64,000 nucleotides of DNA. Source: Piliocolobus tephrosceles. Its lineage: Eukaryota; Chordata; Mammalia; Primates; Cercopithecidae. The notes beneath the pieces are model-generated. The model saw only the letters and a program-made list of their open reading frames with translations, did not search any database and was not told where the DNA came from. The DNA is taken from NCBI RefSeq assembly GCF_002776525.5, contig NC_045441.1, positions 89,613,298 through 89,677,297 on the forward strand, read 5' to 3'. Below, in pieces: positions 48,988 to 59,860 of this stretch. The number at the start of each line of letters is the position of its first letter. Within the stretch, counting starts at the first letter, position 1. The position numbers were made by a program, and so were the translations under genes.

Positions 48988-49314
48988 TCAATTATGCATT
49001 CTGGAGCTTGAGAAATAACCACAGGATGGGTTGAGAGACCCACTGGGCCCAGTGTAAGATGGATCTGCTAAAACTTCTATGATCACCTGACGTCCATCAG
49101 GCAATACTCTAACAGGGGGACCACTGTGATACTTTGGGTTTTCTAGAACTAGTGTCATTTTAGAGCCAGTGTCCAGTAAACCCTGAGAGGTCTGATTACT
49201 TCCTTTTTTTCCATGAACAATTACCTTATTAAAAGGCCATAGGTCCCTTTGGAAAAGGCTGGAAGAAAGATTAACAGTAAACATTTTTGGTAGTGTACCA
49301 GAATCCTTCCTCAA
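48988..49314 (-). pseudogene. ERVL protease remnant
   Basis: Minus-strand frame of 108 codons includes GLLDTGSKMTLVL (about 49147-49185), the aspartic-protease active-site motif D-T-G-S. Continuous through the whole segment, but the start codon used by the frame is arbitrary; in the family protease is made as part of gag-pro-pol. Confidence 0.78.
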
Positions 49315-50192
49315 GGGGATCCAATCTCCCTTTCATTCAGAGGGTTCTGGGTCTGCAAATAGCTCATCTGGGAATTGATTGAGGGACCATAACTCTGCTT
49401 ATGTAATCCAGATTAGATTTTTGTCCATTTGACCTAAAAATATTATGCTTATACAGGTCATGTAAGAATTAGTAGGCTTCCTATCTATTTCACTTCTAGG
49501 AACACAGGATTAACTAGCAAACAGCTTAGGTCTGTGTGAGTCACACTATTCTGATTGCTGCTTTGACTCTACTGTCCATTACAATAATTACACACATTTT
49601 GCTTTTGGTGGTTGAGTGCCACCACTTGGCCCCTGCCACCTTGGGATCCAATTACTCCCATTGCAATTACTCCCGTTGCATTGATCCAATATAATGACGT
49701 CCTCACTCTAAAGCTTGGCCTACAGATAAGAGTGATCACAGAACTCTTAAAAATGCTTCCCCTTCCCCAACCTCACAGATTTATTTCTCTTAGTAGTGGT
49801 GAAAAGTATGTCCTCTAGACACTCCCAGTGTGGGTGTAAGTAGGTCTTAAAAGACAAATCCTGTCTAACATTCTAGTCTTCCTAAGCTTTGAATCGTTTC
49901 CTCTACATTAAATCACGGCAGACTCAGCACTTCTAATTCACTCACAGTAGGCCACCTTTTGGTCCACGTTTCAGTTCACCAACCGAACAATTAGGAGCCC
50001 CTCCTAACTTCCTGAGCTGTAACCTTAAAAGGAAGAATCTCCACTTAGTGAGCCCATATCAATAAATTTGGAGCTGGGCATTTTGGCACATACCTGTAGT
50101 TCTGGCTACTTGCCAGGCTGAGGCAGGAGAATCTTTTGAACTCAGAAGTTCAAATCCAGCCTAGACAACATAGTGAAACCCTATCTCAAAAA

Positions 50193-50227
<35 letters not shown>

Positions 50228-51283
50228 GTTCAACCTGGTTCCACTTTATTTTCCTTCTATCATTATCCTATACCCTCAATATCCATTTCCATATTTTTCC
50301 CCAGATTTCTGTCTGTGTAAATTAGAAAATTCAACTAGTTCTTTTGGAGTGCAGCATACTTTCTCATGAGTCACACTTTGTACCTCACCTTTAGGAGCCT
50401 GCTGGGACTTTGGTTTAGTGAAAGGTCTAAAAGCATAAAAGGGTCATGGGGTGGGTCCTAAGGAGAATCATTGCTGCACGGCCACTGTCTCAAGGGAGGC
50501 CATTCTGTAATACATTTCTCAGGCAATGTAGGGTTAATGCTCTCAACCAGGGATAGAGAGGCCACTACCACTGGGTGTGCAGAAACTGCTCCCACTAGGG
50601 GTGGAAAAGCTGCTTATATGATGGTGGGAAAGCCATTCACTGGCAGAGAGGACTCATTAGAATTTAGCAACTCAATGTCCTTGGCTGCTTCATGTGGATC
50701 TTTCCCACAAAACCTCAGGCCAACTTAAAGGATCCCATTCCTTCTCAATCAGTGACTTCACTTTAACAGTAGACACTCTTTGAGGCTGGGAGTTCAATTT
50801 GCTTTGTAATTCAGTCAATCACAGGATAAGCTTCTATGTTTGATTTTCAGCAATCTCAGCCCTGCAGCTACAGGAGATAAGTGTTTCCTTCAGAATATAA
50901 ACAGAAGCTTTCAAGTCATCTGTGCAACATTTCAGCTGGGAATTTGAAAACCTGAGGTAGTCCTTTTCCTTCACCACTTTGTCCAATGCCACTAGAAGCA
51001 ACCAGCCAACCAATCATTATATACGTTAGATTTTCAAAAATGTTCTGTCATATACACAGTCACCTAGCTCTTTGCTTCTTATAAGTGGTTGATTAAGAAT
51101 ATCCAACAGAGATATTTCGCACATCTGTATTGCCAGATTATGCCATGGACTACCAAAGCTCTGTTTACTACTAGACATAGAGTCTTTAGAATATTTGAAT
51201 CTAATCAGATTCGATTAGAGAGGCAATTCCAGAAACCTCAGAAGCAAGTCAGAAACCTCCTCCTTAAAGTTCTATTCTTAGAA
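49315..51283 (-). pseudogene. ERVL gag-region remnant
   Basis: Lies between the protease and the primer-binding site, where gag is expected on the minus strand. I see no long frame and no clear capsid motif, so the call is positional. An Alu-like monomer (50072-50227) has inserted here. Confidence 0.45.
50072..50227 (+). mobile_element. Alu-like monomer with (AAAT)n tail
   Basis: Reads 'gagctgggcattttggcacatacctgtagttctggctac...acatagtgaaaccctatctcaaaa', then about ten AAAT units at 50187-50227. It lacks much of a full Alu. Confidence 0.8.
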
Positions 51284-51298
51284 CCACTCTCAGTACCA
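51284..51298 (-). promoter_or_regulatory. Retroviral primer-binding site, tRNA-Leu type
   Basis: The minus strand reads TGGTACTGAGAGTGG. The 3' end of tRNA-Leu predicts TGGTACCAGGAGTGG-like words, used by ERVL. It lies 6 bases inside the LTR at 51304, the normal place. Confidence 0.65.
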
Positions 51299-51303
51299 AA
51301 ATC

Positions 51304-51597
51304 TGTCTTGGTCAGCTCTGCCTGCTATAACAAAATATGATAGACTGGATGGTTTAAGCAAGAGATATTTATTTCTCACATCCCACAGATGGCTTCTAGC
51401 TGTGTCCTAACATGACAGAGAAAGAGAACTCTGGTCTCTCTTCCTCTGTTTGTATCCTCTTTATGGTGGCGCACACCTCATGACCTCATCTAAACCTAAC
51501 TATCCCCCAAAGGCCCACTTCCAAGTATTACCACACTGGGGTTTAGGGCTTCAAAATATAATTTGGAGAGGGACACAAACATTCAGGCCCCATAACA
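51304..51597 (-). mobile_element. MLT1/MaLR-like LTR at the 5' end of the ERVL provirus
   Basis: On the minus strand it starts TGTTATGGGGCCTGAATG and ends near CAAGACA, with AATAAATAT as poly-A signal about 65 bases before its end. It sits directly upstream of the primer-binding site, so by position it is the 5' LTR. Its sequence is of MLT1/MaLR style and about 290 bp long, unlike the roughly 590-bp MLT2-like LTR at the other end. Confidence 0.65.
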
Positions 51598-51604
51598 CCA
51601 GCTA

Positions 51605-51830
51605 GCCTAAATTAATAGTAATAGTAATCATTTACTGATAAATGACTATGTATAGACTCAATACTATATTATGTATTTATAATCCTTATAACATGCTTAC
51701 AATGTATCTAAAAATAATTTTCATTTTTAAAATGATGAAATGAAAACTCAGAAAGACAACACTACCTGCTCAGTTACACAATTATTGAGTGGTAGAGCTA
51801 GCTGAGTCATATTTTAAAACATGTCTATAT
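51605..51830 (+). mobile_element. MIR SINE
   Basis: Pattern 'attatgtatttataatccttataac...aaaatgatgaaatgaaaactcagaaagac...cagttacacaattattgagtggtagagcta' corresponds to MIR's 'gatgaggaaactgaggc...cacacagctagtaagtggcagagc'. Confidence 0.75.
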
Positions 51831-52452
51831 TAAAATAGTAAGACTGTAACTCTCTGATATTCAGTATACTTTAAAAAGCAAAGAAAGCTTAGAGAATGTA
51901 AAAATGCCCTCCCTATCAGAATACTAAGATGATCTTTAAAAGGAACATCGTGACAAGAATCAGGCCATTAAGTAAAAATATTTGAGTACACAGATAAATA
52001 GCTGAAGGACATATTACTATTGACAGAAAGAAGAAAAGATAATAGTATTTTACAGTTATGAAATAAAATTTCTGCTTATACATTTAAAACACTTTAAAAG
52101 GAAAATAATGGTAACCTCAGAATGATAAAACAAATGGCACAATAAAATTTATTTCCTTCCTTAAACATTTTCAGAAGCTGCTGTTAATAATAAAATCTTC
52201 ATTATAAAATAAGCTGGCTAGGCTAGCTTATTTGTACATTATGTTTATTTGTGTATAGATTTGGTTTTTAAAATAGATCTTTTATTATAAACATGATATA
52301 ACTTAGTTGCTACAAATTCAAGCCATATAGAGAGGCATGATATTTTCTCTTTTTATCATACACTTCAGATTTTTTGTTTTTTTTTATTCTCTCATTTCCT
52401 CAATATTTGATTTTTATTTAATTACAAAAATACTGGTGCAGTGCTTAGAGTA

Positions 52453-52884
52453 TGTATTAGTCAGGATTCTCTAGAGGGACAGAACTAATAGAATATATAC
52501 ATACAGAGAGGAGTTTATTAAGTATTAACTCGCATGATCACAAAAGGCTGTCTGCAAGCTGAAGAGCAAGGAGAGCCCGTCTCAGTCCCAAAACTGAAGA
52601 ATTTGGAGTCCGATGTTCAAAGGCAGGAAGCATCCAGCAAGGGAGAAAGACGCAGGCTGGGAGCCTGAGCCAGTCTAGTCTTCATGATTTTCTGCCTGCT
52701 TTATATTCTAGCTGCACTGGCAGCTGATTAGATCATGCCCACCCAGATTAAGGGTGGGTCTGCCTTTCCCAGTCCACTGACTCAAATGTTAATTTCCTTT
52801 AGCGGCACCCTCAGAGACACACCCAGGATCAATATTTTGCATCCTTCAATCCAGTCAAGTTGACACTCAGTCTTAAACATCACA
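52453..52884 (-). mobile_element. Solo MLT2A-like LTR (HERV-L group)
   Basis: Antisense LTR from TGTATTAGTCAGGATTCTCTAG to ...CATCACA. Flanking 5-bp words GAGTA (52448-52452) and GAGTG (52885-52889) are a one-mismatch target-site duplication, so it is an independent insertion reduced to one LTR. Confidence 0.88.
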
Positions 52885-53120
52885 GAGTGTCAAAGGGCTC
52901 TACCAGTGTCTTTAACCTCTGCCATCCCTTTCTTACTTACGAGTGGCTACCACTTTGAATTTTTCAATATAATCCTTTTTTATTTACCACTGTATATCCA
53001 TAAAACCTGTTAATACATATTCCTACTTTCTGTATTTTTTCTTTGAAATTACCTACTGACTTCCTTTTTTGGAAGGTGAGGATTTATATCTTTTAACAAT
53101 GCCTTCTCCAACTCCACTAC

Positions 53121-53156
53121 AAACACACACACAAACACACACACACTACACACACA
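53121..53156. repeat. (CA)n microsatellite
   Basis: Interrupted CA array. Confidence 0.88.
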
Positions 53157-53449
53157 TCTTCCCAATTTACTTATGAGTGAAATTTTGGTTTTGGTTTATA
53201 GGACTAAACTGAGTATACTACAATTATTTTTTCTTTCTTGTATAACATTTTGCTTCCTTTGAGCTAATATTTATCTCTTCAATTTGATTAATTTTATATA
53301 TGCTCTTCACTAATTCAACAAAAAACTCTTTCAGTTATACAATATACTCCTTACTATATTCAAACACACTAGATATTCTCCCAATTTTCTCTTCTTAGAA
53401 AAATATCAACCCCAGCATGACATTAATCTTTTGCAGGGTGTTTGCCTTA

Positions 53450-53765
53450 GTCCATTCCAGCTGCTATAACAAAATGGCATAAATTGGGTGACTTATACAC
53501 AGAAATTTATTTCTCACAGTTATGGAGGCTGGAAAATCTAAGATCAAGAATTGTGTCTAGTGAAGGCTCACATCCTCGTGGACATCTTTTCACGGTGTCT
53601 TCAGTCCTCACGTAATGGAAGGGTGAACGCAGCTCCCTTGGGCCTCTTTTCTAAGGGCACAAATCCCATCCATGAAGGCTCTGCCCTCATAACCTAATCA
53701 CCTCCCAAAGTCCCACCTTGTAATACCATCACCTTGGAAGTTAGTATTTCAACAAAAGACTGTCA
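53450..53765 (-). mobile_element. MLT1-like LTR, antisense
   Basis: 'gccttagtccattccagctgctataacaaaatggc...gtgacttatacacagaaatttatttctcacag...cctaatcacctcccaaag...gtatttcaaca' is the antisense MLT1 pattern. Confidence 0.82.
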
Positions 53766-53774
53766 TGAATAAAA

Positions 53775-54005
53775 TCTGTGCCTTTGTAAAAGAGCTCTCA
53801 GAGGGCTGTCTTGTCTCTCCTACCATGTGAAAACACAGAGAGGAGGCATCATCTATGAACCAGGAAACTGGCCTTCAACAGACATCAAATCTGCCAGCTC
53901 CTTGTTCTTGGACTTCTCAGCCTCTAGAACTGGGAAAAAAATGCATTTCTTTTGTTCATAATCCACACAGGTAATGGTGTTTTGGTATAGCAGCCCAAAT
54001 CCCCC
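53775..54005 (+). mobile_element. MLT1-like LTR 3' half, sense
   Basis: 'tgtaaaagagctctcagagggctg...accatgtgaaaacacagagagg...ctccttgttcttggacttctcagcctctagaactgg...tttggtatagcagccc' is the second half of an MLT1 LTR in the opposite orientation to its neighbour. The two form an imperfect palindrome. Confidence 0.82.
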
Positions 54006-54009
54006 AGGT

Positions 54010-54330
54010 TAAAGTTCTGATGGTTTTCCATTACTGTTAGAATAGTTTCTATCCAAGGAGATGTGATTGGGCTTCAGCTGTCTTTTCTTTCATTACACTC
54101 TCTCTTTCCTTTCTGTTGTAGCTATGCTGACCTTTCAATTTCTAAGAAAAACCAAAACCAAAACCAAAACAAAAAACCTTGTTTATCCCTCTGCCGCACA
54201 GCATTTTCTCAGGCTATTCTCTCTTCCCAGCTAATACTCATACTTTAGACCTCATTTCAAACATCACGTGTTCAATGTCTTTGCAATGAAGTGTGAAGAA
54301 CAATTCACTTTCAGAGCCTGAAGCCTTCAG
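54010..54330 (+). mobile_element. L2 LINE fragment
   Basis: 'ctgatggttttccattactgttagaatag...tagacctcatttcaaacatcac' follows L2 3' order. A (CCAAAA)n run at 54146-54175 sits inside. Confidence 0.6.
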
Positions 54331-54889
54331 GTAAATTAAATAAATAATGGTTCCCTAAATTTTATGCTATAGGCTTTAAATATATAATTGGCTCATGTTA
54401 CATGAGTCTAATTTAGTATTTGCATTTTCAGCCAGTGCTATGTTTGAAATGTAAAACTTTAATTTGCTGAAAACTATCCAGTTTAAATATTTGATGGAAG
54501 GATTGTGTCTGGGAAATCACTTCCCTGAATTCCTTAGAAGTTTGACCAACATTAGGCCTGTTGTCAACTGGCTTATGGAAATAACAGACCAAATAACTGT
54601 CTCCTGGGGACATCTGAATCAACATGACACAACAGTGTCCATTATGCCATTCCTATTGCATTTGGTAAGAACCCTACTACTGCGTATTTTGTCTCCTCAA
54701 GCTTAGTGTGTTTATGTTTTCTATTTGAAGAACAAAATGACTATCTCTGATGTTACCCCTTTAACTAGAAAGTTAGTGCCTAATCAAACTAATAACACAA
54801 GCTTTCTTTGACTCTTCAGACTGAATCTGACCTTTTAATTTTTCCTACCATTCCATATTTTTCCTTCATAGTATTGATTACAGTTGACC

Positions 54890-55020
54890 ATTCTATAGTA
54901 ACATAATTATTAATGTCTCTCGCCCAACCAGCCTGGAAGCTCTATGAGGGCAGGATCAGGATTCTCGCTCAACGCATATCTTCAACATCTATTACAGTAC
55001 CAGGTGTGTATCTCAAAGTA
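54890..55020 (+). mobile_element. L2 LINE 3' terminal fragment
   Basis: 'ctggaagctctatgagggcaggatcagg...catctattacagtaccagg' is the L2 terminal segment. Confidence 0.7.
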
Positions 55021-55134
55021 TAAGACATAAAAAATGAAGTAGCATAGACTTCATTCAAATATTACTGGCTTAGTCAAATCGTACTGAAAGTCAAATCCTT
55101 TTTACTCCTCTCTCTCTCCTTTCCTAAAGTAGAA

Positions 55135-55484
55135 AGGAAAGGAGGCCTATGGCCAACGCCACTGCAGCCGGGAATGTGCTGGTCACACCTGAAGCCAGTA
55201 TGACACCGGATCTTGCCGAAGGCCCATGACAACTGCTGCCTGGCTGCTGTCCATGTTTATTCAAGGTCCAAGTGCTCTTTAATCAGCAGATGATGGATCC
55301 TGACAGGACTGGGTTCTTTCCTTCAGGGCAGTGGGTTCTCTCCGGATCCACGGTAGGTCTAGAAATGACATCCAGGAGCAACATCCTGGAATGGGGGCCT
55401 TAGGACTCTGCTTGGTGCTTTATTTTACTGTGGCTGACCTGGTATCCAAGTTGCAAGACAAAGTCCTCTTTACTCTTTCCTCAA
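55135..55484. other. GC-rich block of unknown origin
   Basis: Much richer in GC than its surroundings, with CpG-containing words (gccgggaatg, ccggatcttgccg, ctccggatccacgg). It has the look of a retroviral or other old repeat, perhaps on the minus strand, but I could not place it. Confidence 0.35.
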
Positions 55485-55733
55485 GGAGAATCACTTGAGG
55501 CCAGGAGTTCAAGACCAGTCTGGGCAACATAGTGAGACCCATCTCTACAAATTTTGTTTAAAAATTAGCCAGGCATGGTGGCACATGCCTGTGGTCCCAG
55601 CTACTTGGGAGGCTAAAGTGGGAGGATTGCTTGAACCTAGAAATTTGAGGTTAGTGTAATATGATGGCACCATTGCACTCCAGCGTGGGCAACAGAGTGA
55701 GACCCTGTCTCTAAAATAACTAAATAAATAAGC
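55485..55733 (+). mobile_element. AluJ-like, 5'-truncated
   Basis: Starts inside the left monomer ('gagaatcacttgaggccaggagttcaagacc') and ends '...gagaccctgtctctaaaataac'. Middle A-rich linker and right monomer present. Confidence 0.88.
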
Positions 55734-55939
55734 CCTTTACTGTAGATGGCAGAAGATATGATGCATATATATCTGTAGGTGAGGGTGGTATAAAAAGTTG
55801 TAGAACTACACATTTGCTGACCATAAGTTTCTCAAGGAAATAAAAGAGCAGAGAGAGGCAGAGAGTAGTGGAGATTTCTGTAGGAGACAGGAACAGGGAT
55901 ATGAACAGACTGGTGTTCTTTCAAAGCAATTGCCCAAAA

Positions 55940-56067
55940 CGATGACTCACATCCAGACTCCCAGCATATTGGGTGGCCAAGGTGGGAGGATTCCTTGGGG
56001 CCAGGACTTTGAGACCAGCCTGATCAACATAGCAAGATCCTGTCCCTACAAAAAATAAATAAAGTAC
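55940..56067 (+). mobile_element. Left Alu monomer (FLAM-like)
   Basis: 'gatgactcacatccagactcccagcatattgggtggcc...cagcctgatcaacatagcaagatcctgtccctaca' with an AAAT tail. Confidence 0.82.
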
Positions 56068-56143
56068 AACAATTGCCCAAAAGAATGAAGGAAAGAATTG
56101 AGCAAAGCCAACTAAAAATTGACTAGGGATTCTGGGTCCCAAT

Positions 56144-56262
56144 GATGTCACCAAAAGTTCATAAAAACTATGAAATTTACTTTTATATTCATTCATTCAA
56201 TAAAATTTACTATTTTATTCATTCATTTTAGTTCATAAAAACTATGAACTTTTGGTGGCATC
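56144..56262. repeat. 20-bp inverted repeat with 79-bp spacer
   Basis: 56144-56163 pairs with 56243-56262 with one mismatch. The spacer carries a tandem ATTCATTC-rich duplication, and the right arm overlaps a shorter palindrome (56231-56249). Confidence 0.8.
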
Positions 56263-56720
56263 GTTTCGCATTTGTTTTCTGATTTCTTCTCTGTTGGTGT
56301 TTTAAAAGCCAATTATGTATACAAGCTGAGAAGGCAAATTTGGGGAATAATTTATTGGTAGTACTTAGTAGATGGGTTACACAGAAGGATAATGAGTTTG
56401 GAACTGGAAAATACTGATGGGAGAACAGTTCCTATTACTGGCTGTGATACTTGTCATTGTTACAAGTAACCCCTCCCATCTCCGAAATCTCATAACAGTT
56501 TCTATTATGTATTATAGTTGTTCCAATGCTTGTTTTTGTCTCATTATTCCATAAGGTCATTGAGGACCATATCTCTAGTGTACAATTGATCGATATGTAC
56601 AGATGCCTTATTGTGTTACAGTCTAAAAATGTTTAATAATTATTGATTAATAAATATTGTTCAAGTCTTGTATAGTAATGTTACCAAACACAATAGCCAA
56701 AGATCTTTTGTTTTTTTTCT

Positions 56721-56760
56721 GAGCAGCTGGGACTACAGATGCATGCCATCAGGTCTGCCT
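56721..56760 (-). mobile_element. Alu fragment, antisense
   Basis: 'gagcagctgggactacagatgcatgccatcaggtctgcc' is about 40 bp of antisense Alu. Confidence 0.65.
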
Positions 56761-56780
56761 GAAACATTCATTTTATTTTG

Positions 56781-57078
56781 TTTATTTATTTTTTTTGAGA
56801 CGGAGTCTCACTCTGTCACCCAGGCTGGAGTGCAGTGGCACAATCTTGGCTCAGTGCAGTCTCCGCCTCATGGCTTCAAGTGATTCTCCTGCGTCAGTCT
56901 CCCAAGTAGCTGGGATTACAGGCAGCCACCATCATGCCTGGCTAATTTTTGTACTTTAAGTAGAGGCAGGGTTTCACCATGTTGGCCAGGCTGTTCTCGA
57001 ACTCCTGACCTCAAGTGATCCACCCACATCGGCCTCCCAAAGTGCTGAGATTACAGGCATGAGCCACAGTGCCCAGCC
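56781..57078 (-). mobile_element. Alu (S type), antisense
   Basis: Full-length antisense Alu from a T-rich tail and GAGACGGAGTCTCACTCTG to AGTGCCCAGCC. Confidence 0.93.
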
Positions 57079-58259
57079 CAGCATTCTATTTTGTAAAAAC
57101 ACATTTTTTAAAAGCAGGAAAATTGTTACAAATTATATTAACCTACGTACTATCATGGTTCTCTAAGTTTAAAGAACTACCTATTAAGAAATGTTCCCCT
57201 TCTCCATGTTATTCAGGAGTAATTTCCTTCTAATTGCTAGCATGGCGAAGTAGACAAAGGAAGTTGTTATTAGTGTATATATTAATAGAGTGATAATTGA
57301 ATATCTGTGGGTGAGAATTGAGTAGGGAATGCTTCGACATGCTCAAAAGAGTTTCATTAAACACAAAATTAAAAAATGCTGAGAAGCTTGCTAGCAATTA
57401 ATTAATTATTTTATACCAAATGTCTTTTTAAAGTTAATTTCAGCCGACCGATGCTGCTAACTTGTTATAAAAATAAGTTGATAAGTAGTAAAATCTACAT
57501 TTGAACTGATGAAATTTCATAAGAAAAAAATAATTTAGTGCACCATTGACAGTTCACATCCATGTGTTTCACATTAATGGCAGATCGGATGTCTGATTTT
57601 TGAATATTCATTTTGAACAATGAAATTGAAATAAAGTAAAATCTTCATGAAATTTGTGCTTTAATTCTAAATCAATAATTCCATCATTTTGAAAACTGTC
57701 AAGGCGAGACAAGATATGATAGGAAGGGGGCATAGAAAGACAAGATTTCACGTAAAATTAGTCTTAAATATTTCTTAAGTGGATTCTTAAAATACACATA
57801 GAATGATTTCAGGAATTTGAATTGTATGTATAAAGTTCAAATCTACAAATAAAGTTATGATGAACTGGCTAACACATGTTCAATATTCTACCTTAGTTGA
57901 GTATCTGAGACACATTGGGGGTTGCCTCTAACCTGAACTTCTAGTGCCTTGATCATGCTGACTTTTCAAAGCTCCGATTTGGCTTACTCAGCTCTATGAG
58001 GTCTCCGGAGCAATAAATGGACCTGGCAAATCATTACTTTGGCAGCATCCTGCCTGTGAAAGATTTGCAGTTCTCAAGTTAGCATTTTATTTCTAAATTT
58101 TACTTCCCTGTTTAAAAACTTACTTTCATTCATTCATTCGTTTATATTTATTGGCCAATATTTGTAAAGCTATTTTCATGTCTTCACTTGAATAAATAAT
58201 TTTTGATCCCATGATCCCCAAGGGAGTCGGGTACTGTTGTCTTTGCTCTACCCTCTTTG

Positions 58260-58273
58260 CCACAAGGTGGCAG
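58260..58273 (+). promoter_or_regulatory. Candidate CTCF-binding core
   Basis: CCACAAGGTGGCAG, an exact fit to the canonical CCACNAGGTGGCAG core. Best CTCF-like word I found in the window; occupancy unknown. Confidence 0.5.
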
Positions 58274-58489
58274 TATAACTCTTTGAAAGCAAAAGAAATT
58301 CCAGAAAGTTTATTTCAATATTTATGAAAACAAACACAAAACATGAGTACAGCATACTCTTATTTCACGATTCAACTTCTCTACAGCTTTAATAACTTTA
58401 GAATTTCCACTGTGAATAAATATTTCTTAAGTGACTATAAATCATACGAATTGAGTTTATTCTGTAAGAATGACAATGTTGACACGGCA

Positions 58490-58690
58490 ATAATCACACT
58501 ATTATCTAAGCCCTTATTTTATGCCAGATATTGTACTAGATGTTTTATGAGCATTGACTCAATGTTCACCGCCCTATCTTTACTTAGGTGCAATCATTGT
58601 TACCATCTCTATAGATGAGAAAACCAAAACTTAAATTAGTGAAGGTACTTATTCAAAGTTAGAAGTATTAGAAAAGGGGTTCTTATTTAT
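58490..58690 (+). mobile_element. MIR SINE (MIRb-like)
   Basis: 'tgccagatattgtactagatgttttatgagcattgactcaatgttcacc...catctctatagatgagaaaacc...gaaggtacttattcaaagtt'. Confidence 0.78.
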
Positions 58691-59744
58691 CTTGCCTTTT
58701 AAGATTGTGTCTTATGGTATATTTTATATTTGAATTAGAGTTTTGCTTTATAAATTAATATGACAATAATCTCCGGGGGGTACATTTTACAAAAACAACA
58801 TTTTTAGACTTCTTCTCTGAAGATTCTAGTTTAGCAGGTCTGGAACATGGGCCTAGCAAACTGTATTTTGAGGAAATGCCCCTTAAGATCCTTATCAACA
58901 AACAACCTTGAAAACTACTGATTTACTGCTGCCTTTAGATTTAACTGATCTATTTATCACCTATTTACAGAACTGTACTTTATAATTCAAGATTTAAAAA
59001 TTAAGATCACAAAATCAAAATAATATGAAGTCAGGCTCTCCAATACTATGTGATGTCCCAAATTTTAAGGATTCAGGTGCGTAATGTATTGTAGAAAGGG
59101 TGATATGCCTGTGTATTTTATGCTCTACCATAAAAATATCCCAGTGAAATTTATACTACACAATAGAGTGAAATCAGATGCAAAAGCTTTATCAATTTAA
59201 AAATGTTTAAAATATCTAATGGGTATTTTAATGGCATGCGAAAACTATTAGCAGTTCAGATGTCATATAGCAATAGTGATCTAATAAAATATCTTCTAAA
59301 ATTATGACTTAACTCTTACAAAGCATGTAATAATTTGACTCACTGATTTTGTAACCCTGAAGTAAAAGATAAAGGATCAAAATCACATGACAACAGCTAG
59401 CAGAATATTTTCCTTTAGGTCTAAAATATTTATATCCCTTTTCTCTTAGACAATGTGTACTGATATTTTTGTTTTTCTCTCTTTTTAGAATAAAAATCCT
59501 CTTCTGTCTTAGATTCTTGTCTCCATCATCATCTCAAAAGCCTCTAACTGTATTATAATTTCCTGGAGAAAGATATTTCATCATTTCTGTAACTGTTAAG
59601 ATTTAAGTACATGATGGAGTAGAAAATAATTTAATAATAAAGTAAAGCATTGTAATAAAATGTACTTATTACAATGCAGTTGCATAATAGGCTATTATAA
59701 TAACATATTTTTAAAGCAATACATTTTTGCCTTCTTTTTAAGGT

Positions 59745-59860
59745 GAAGACATTGAAACCTAGACTCACAGTGTTGACCTGAGTTCACAGTGGGACAGAGC
59801 TGGATCTGAACGCAGGACTCCTGACTCCCAGAGCAGTGCTCCATCAGAAATACCCTTCAC
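59745..59860 (+). mobile_element. MIR SINE 3' part
   Basis: 'acattgaaacctagactcacag...ggacagagctggatctgaacgcaggactcctgactcccagagcagtgctcc' is the second half of MIR. Confidence 0.8.
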
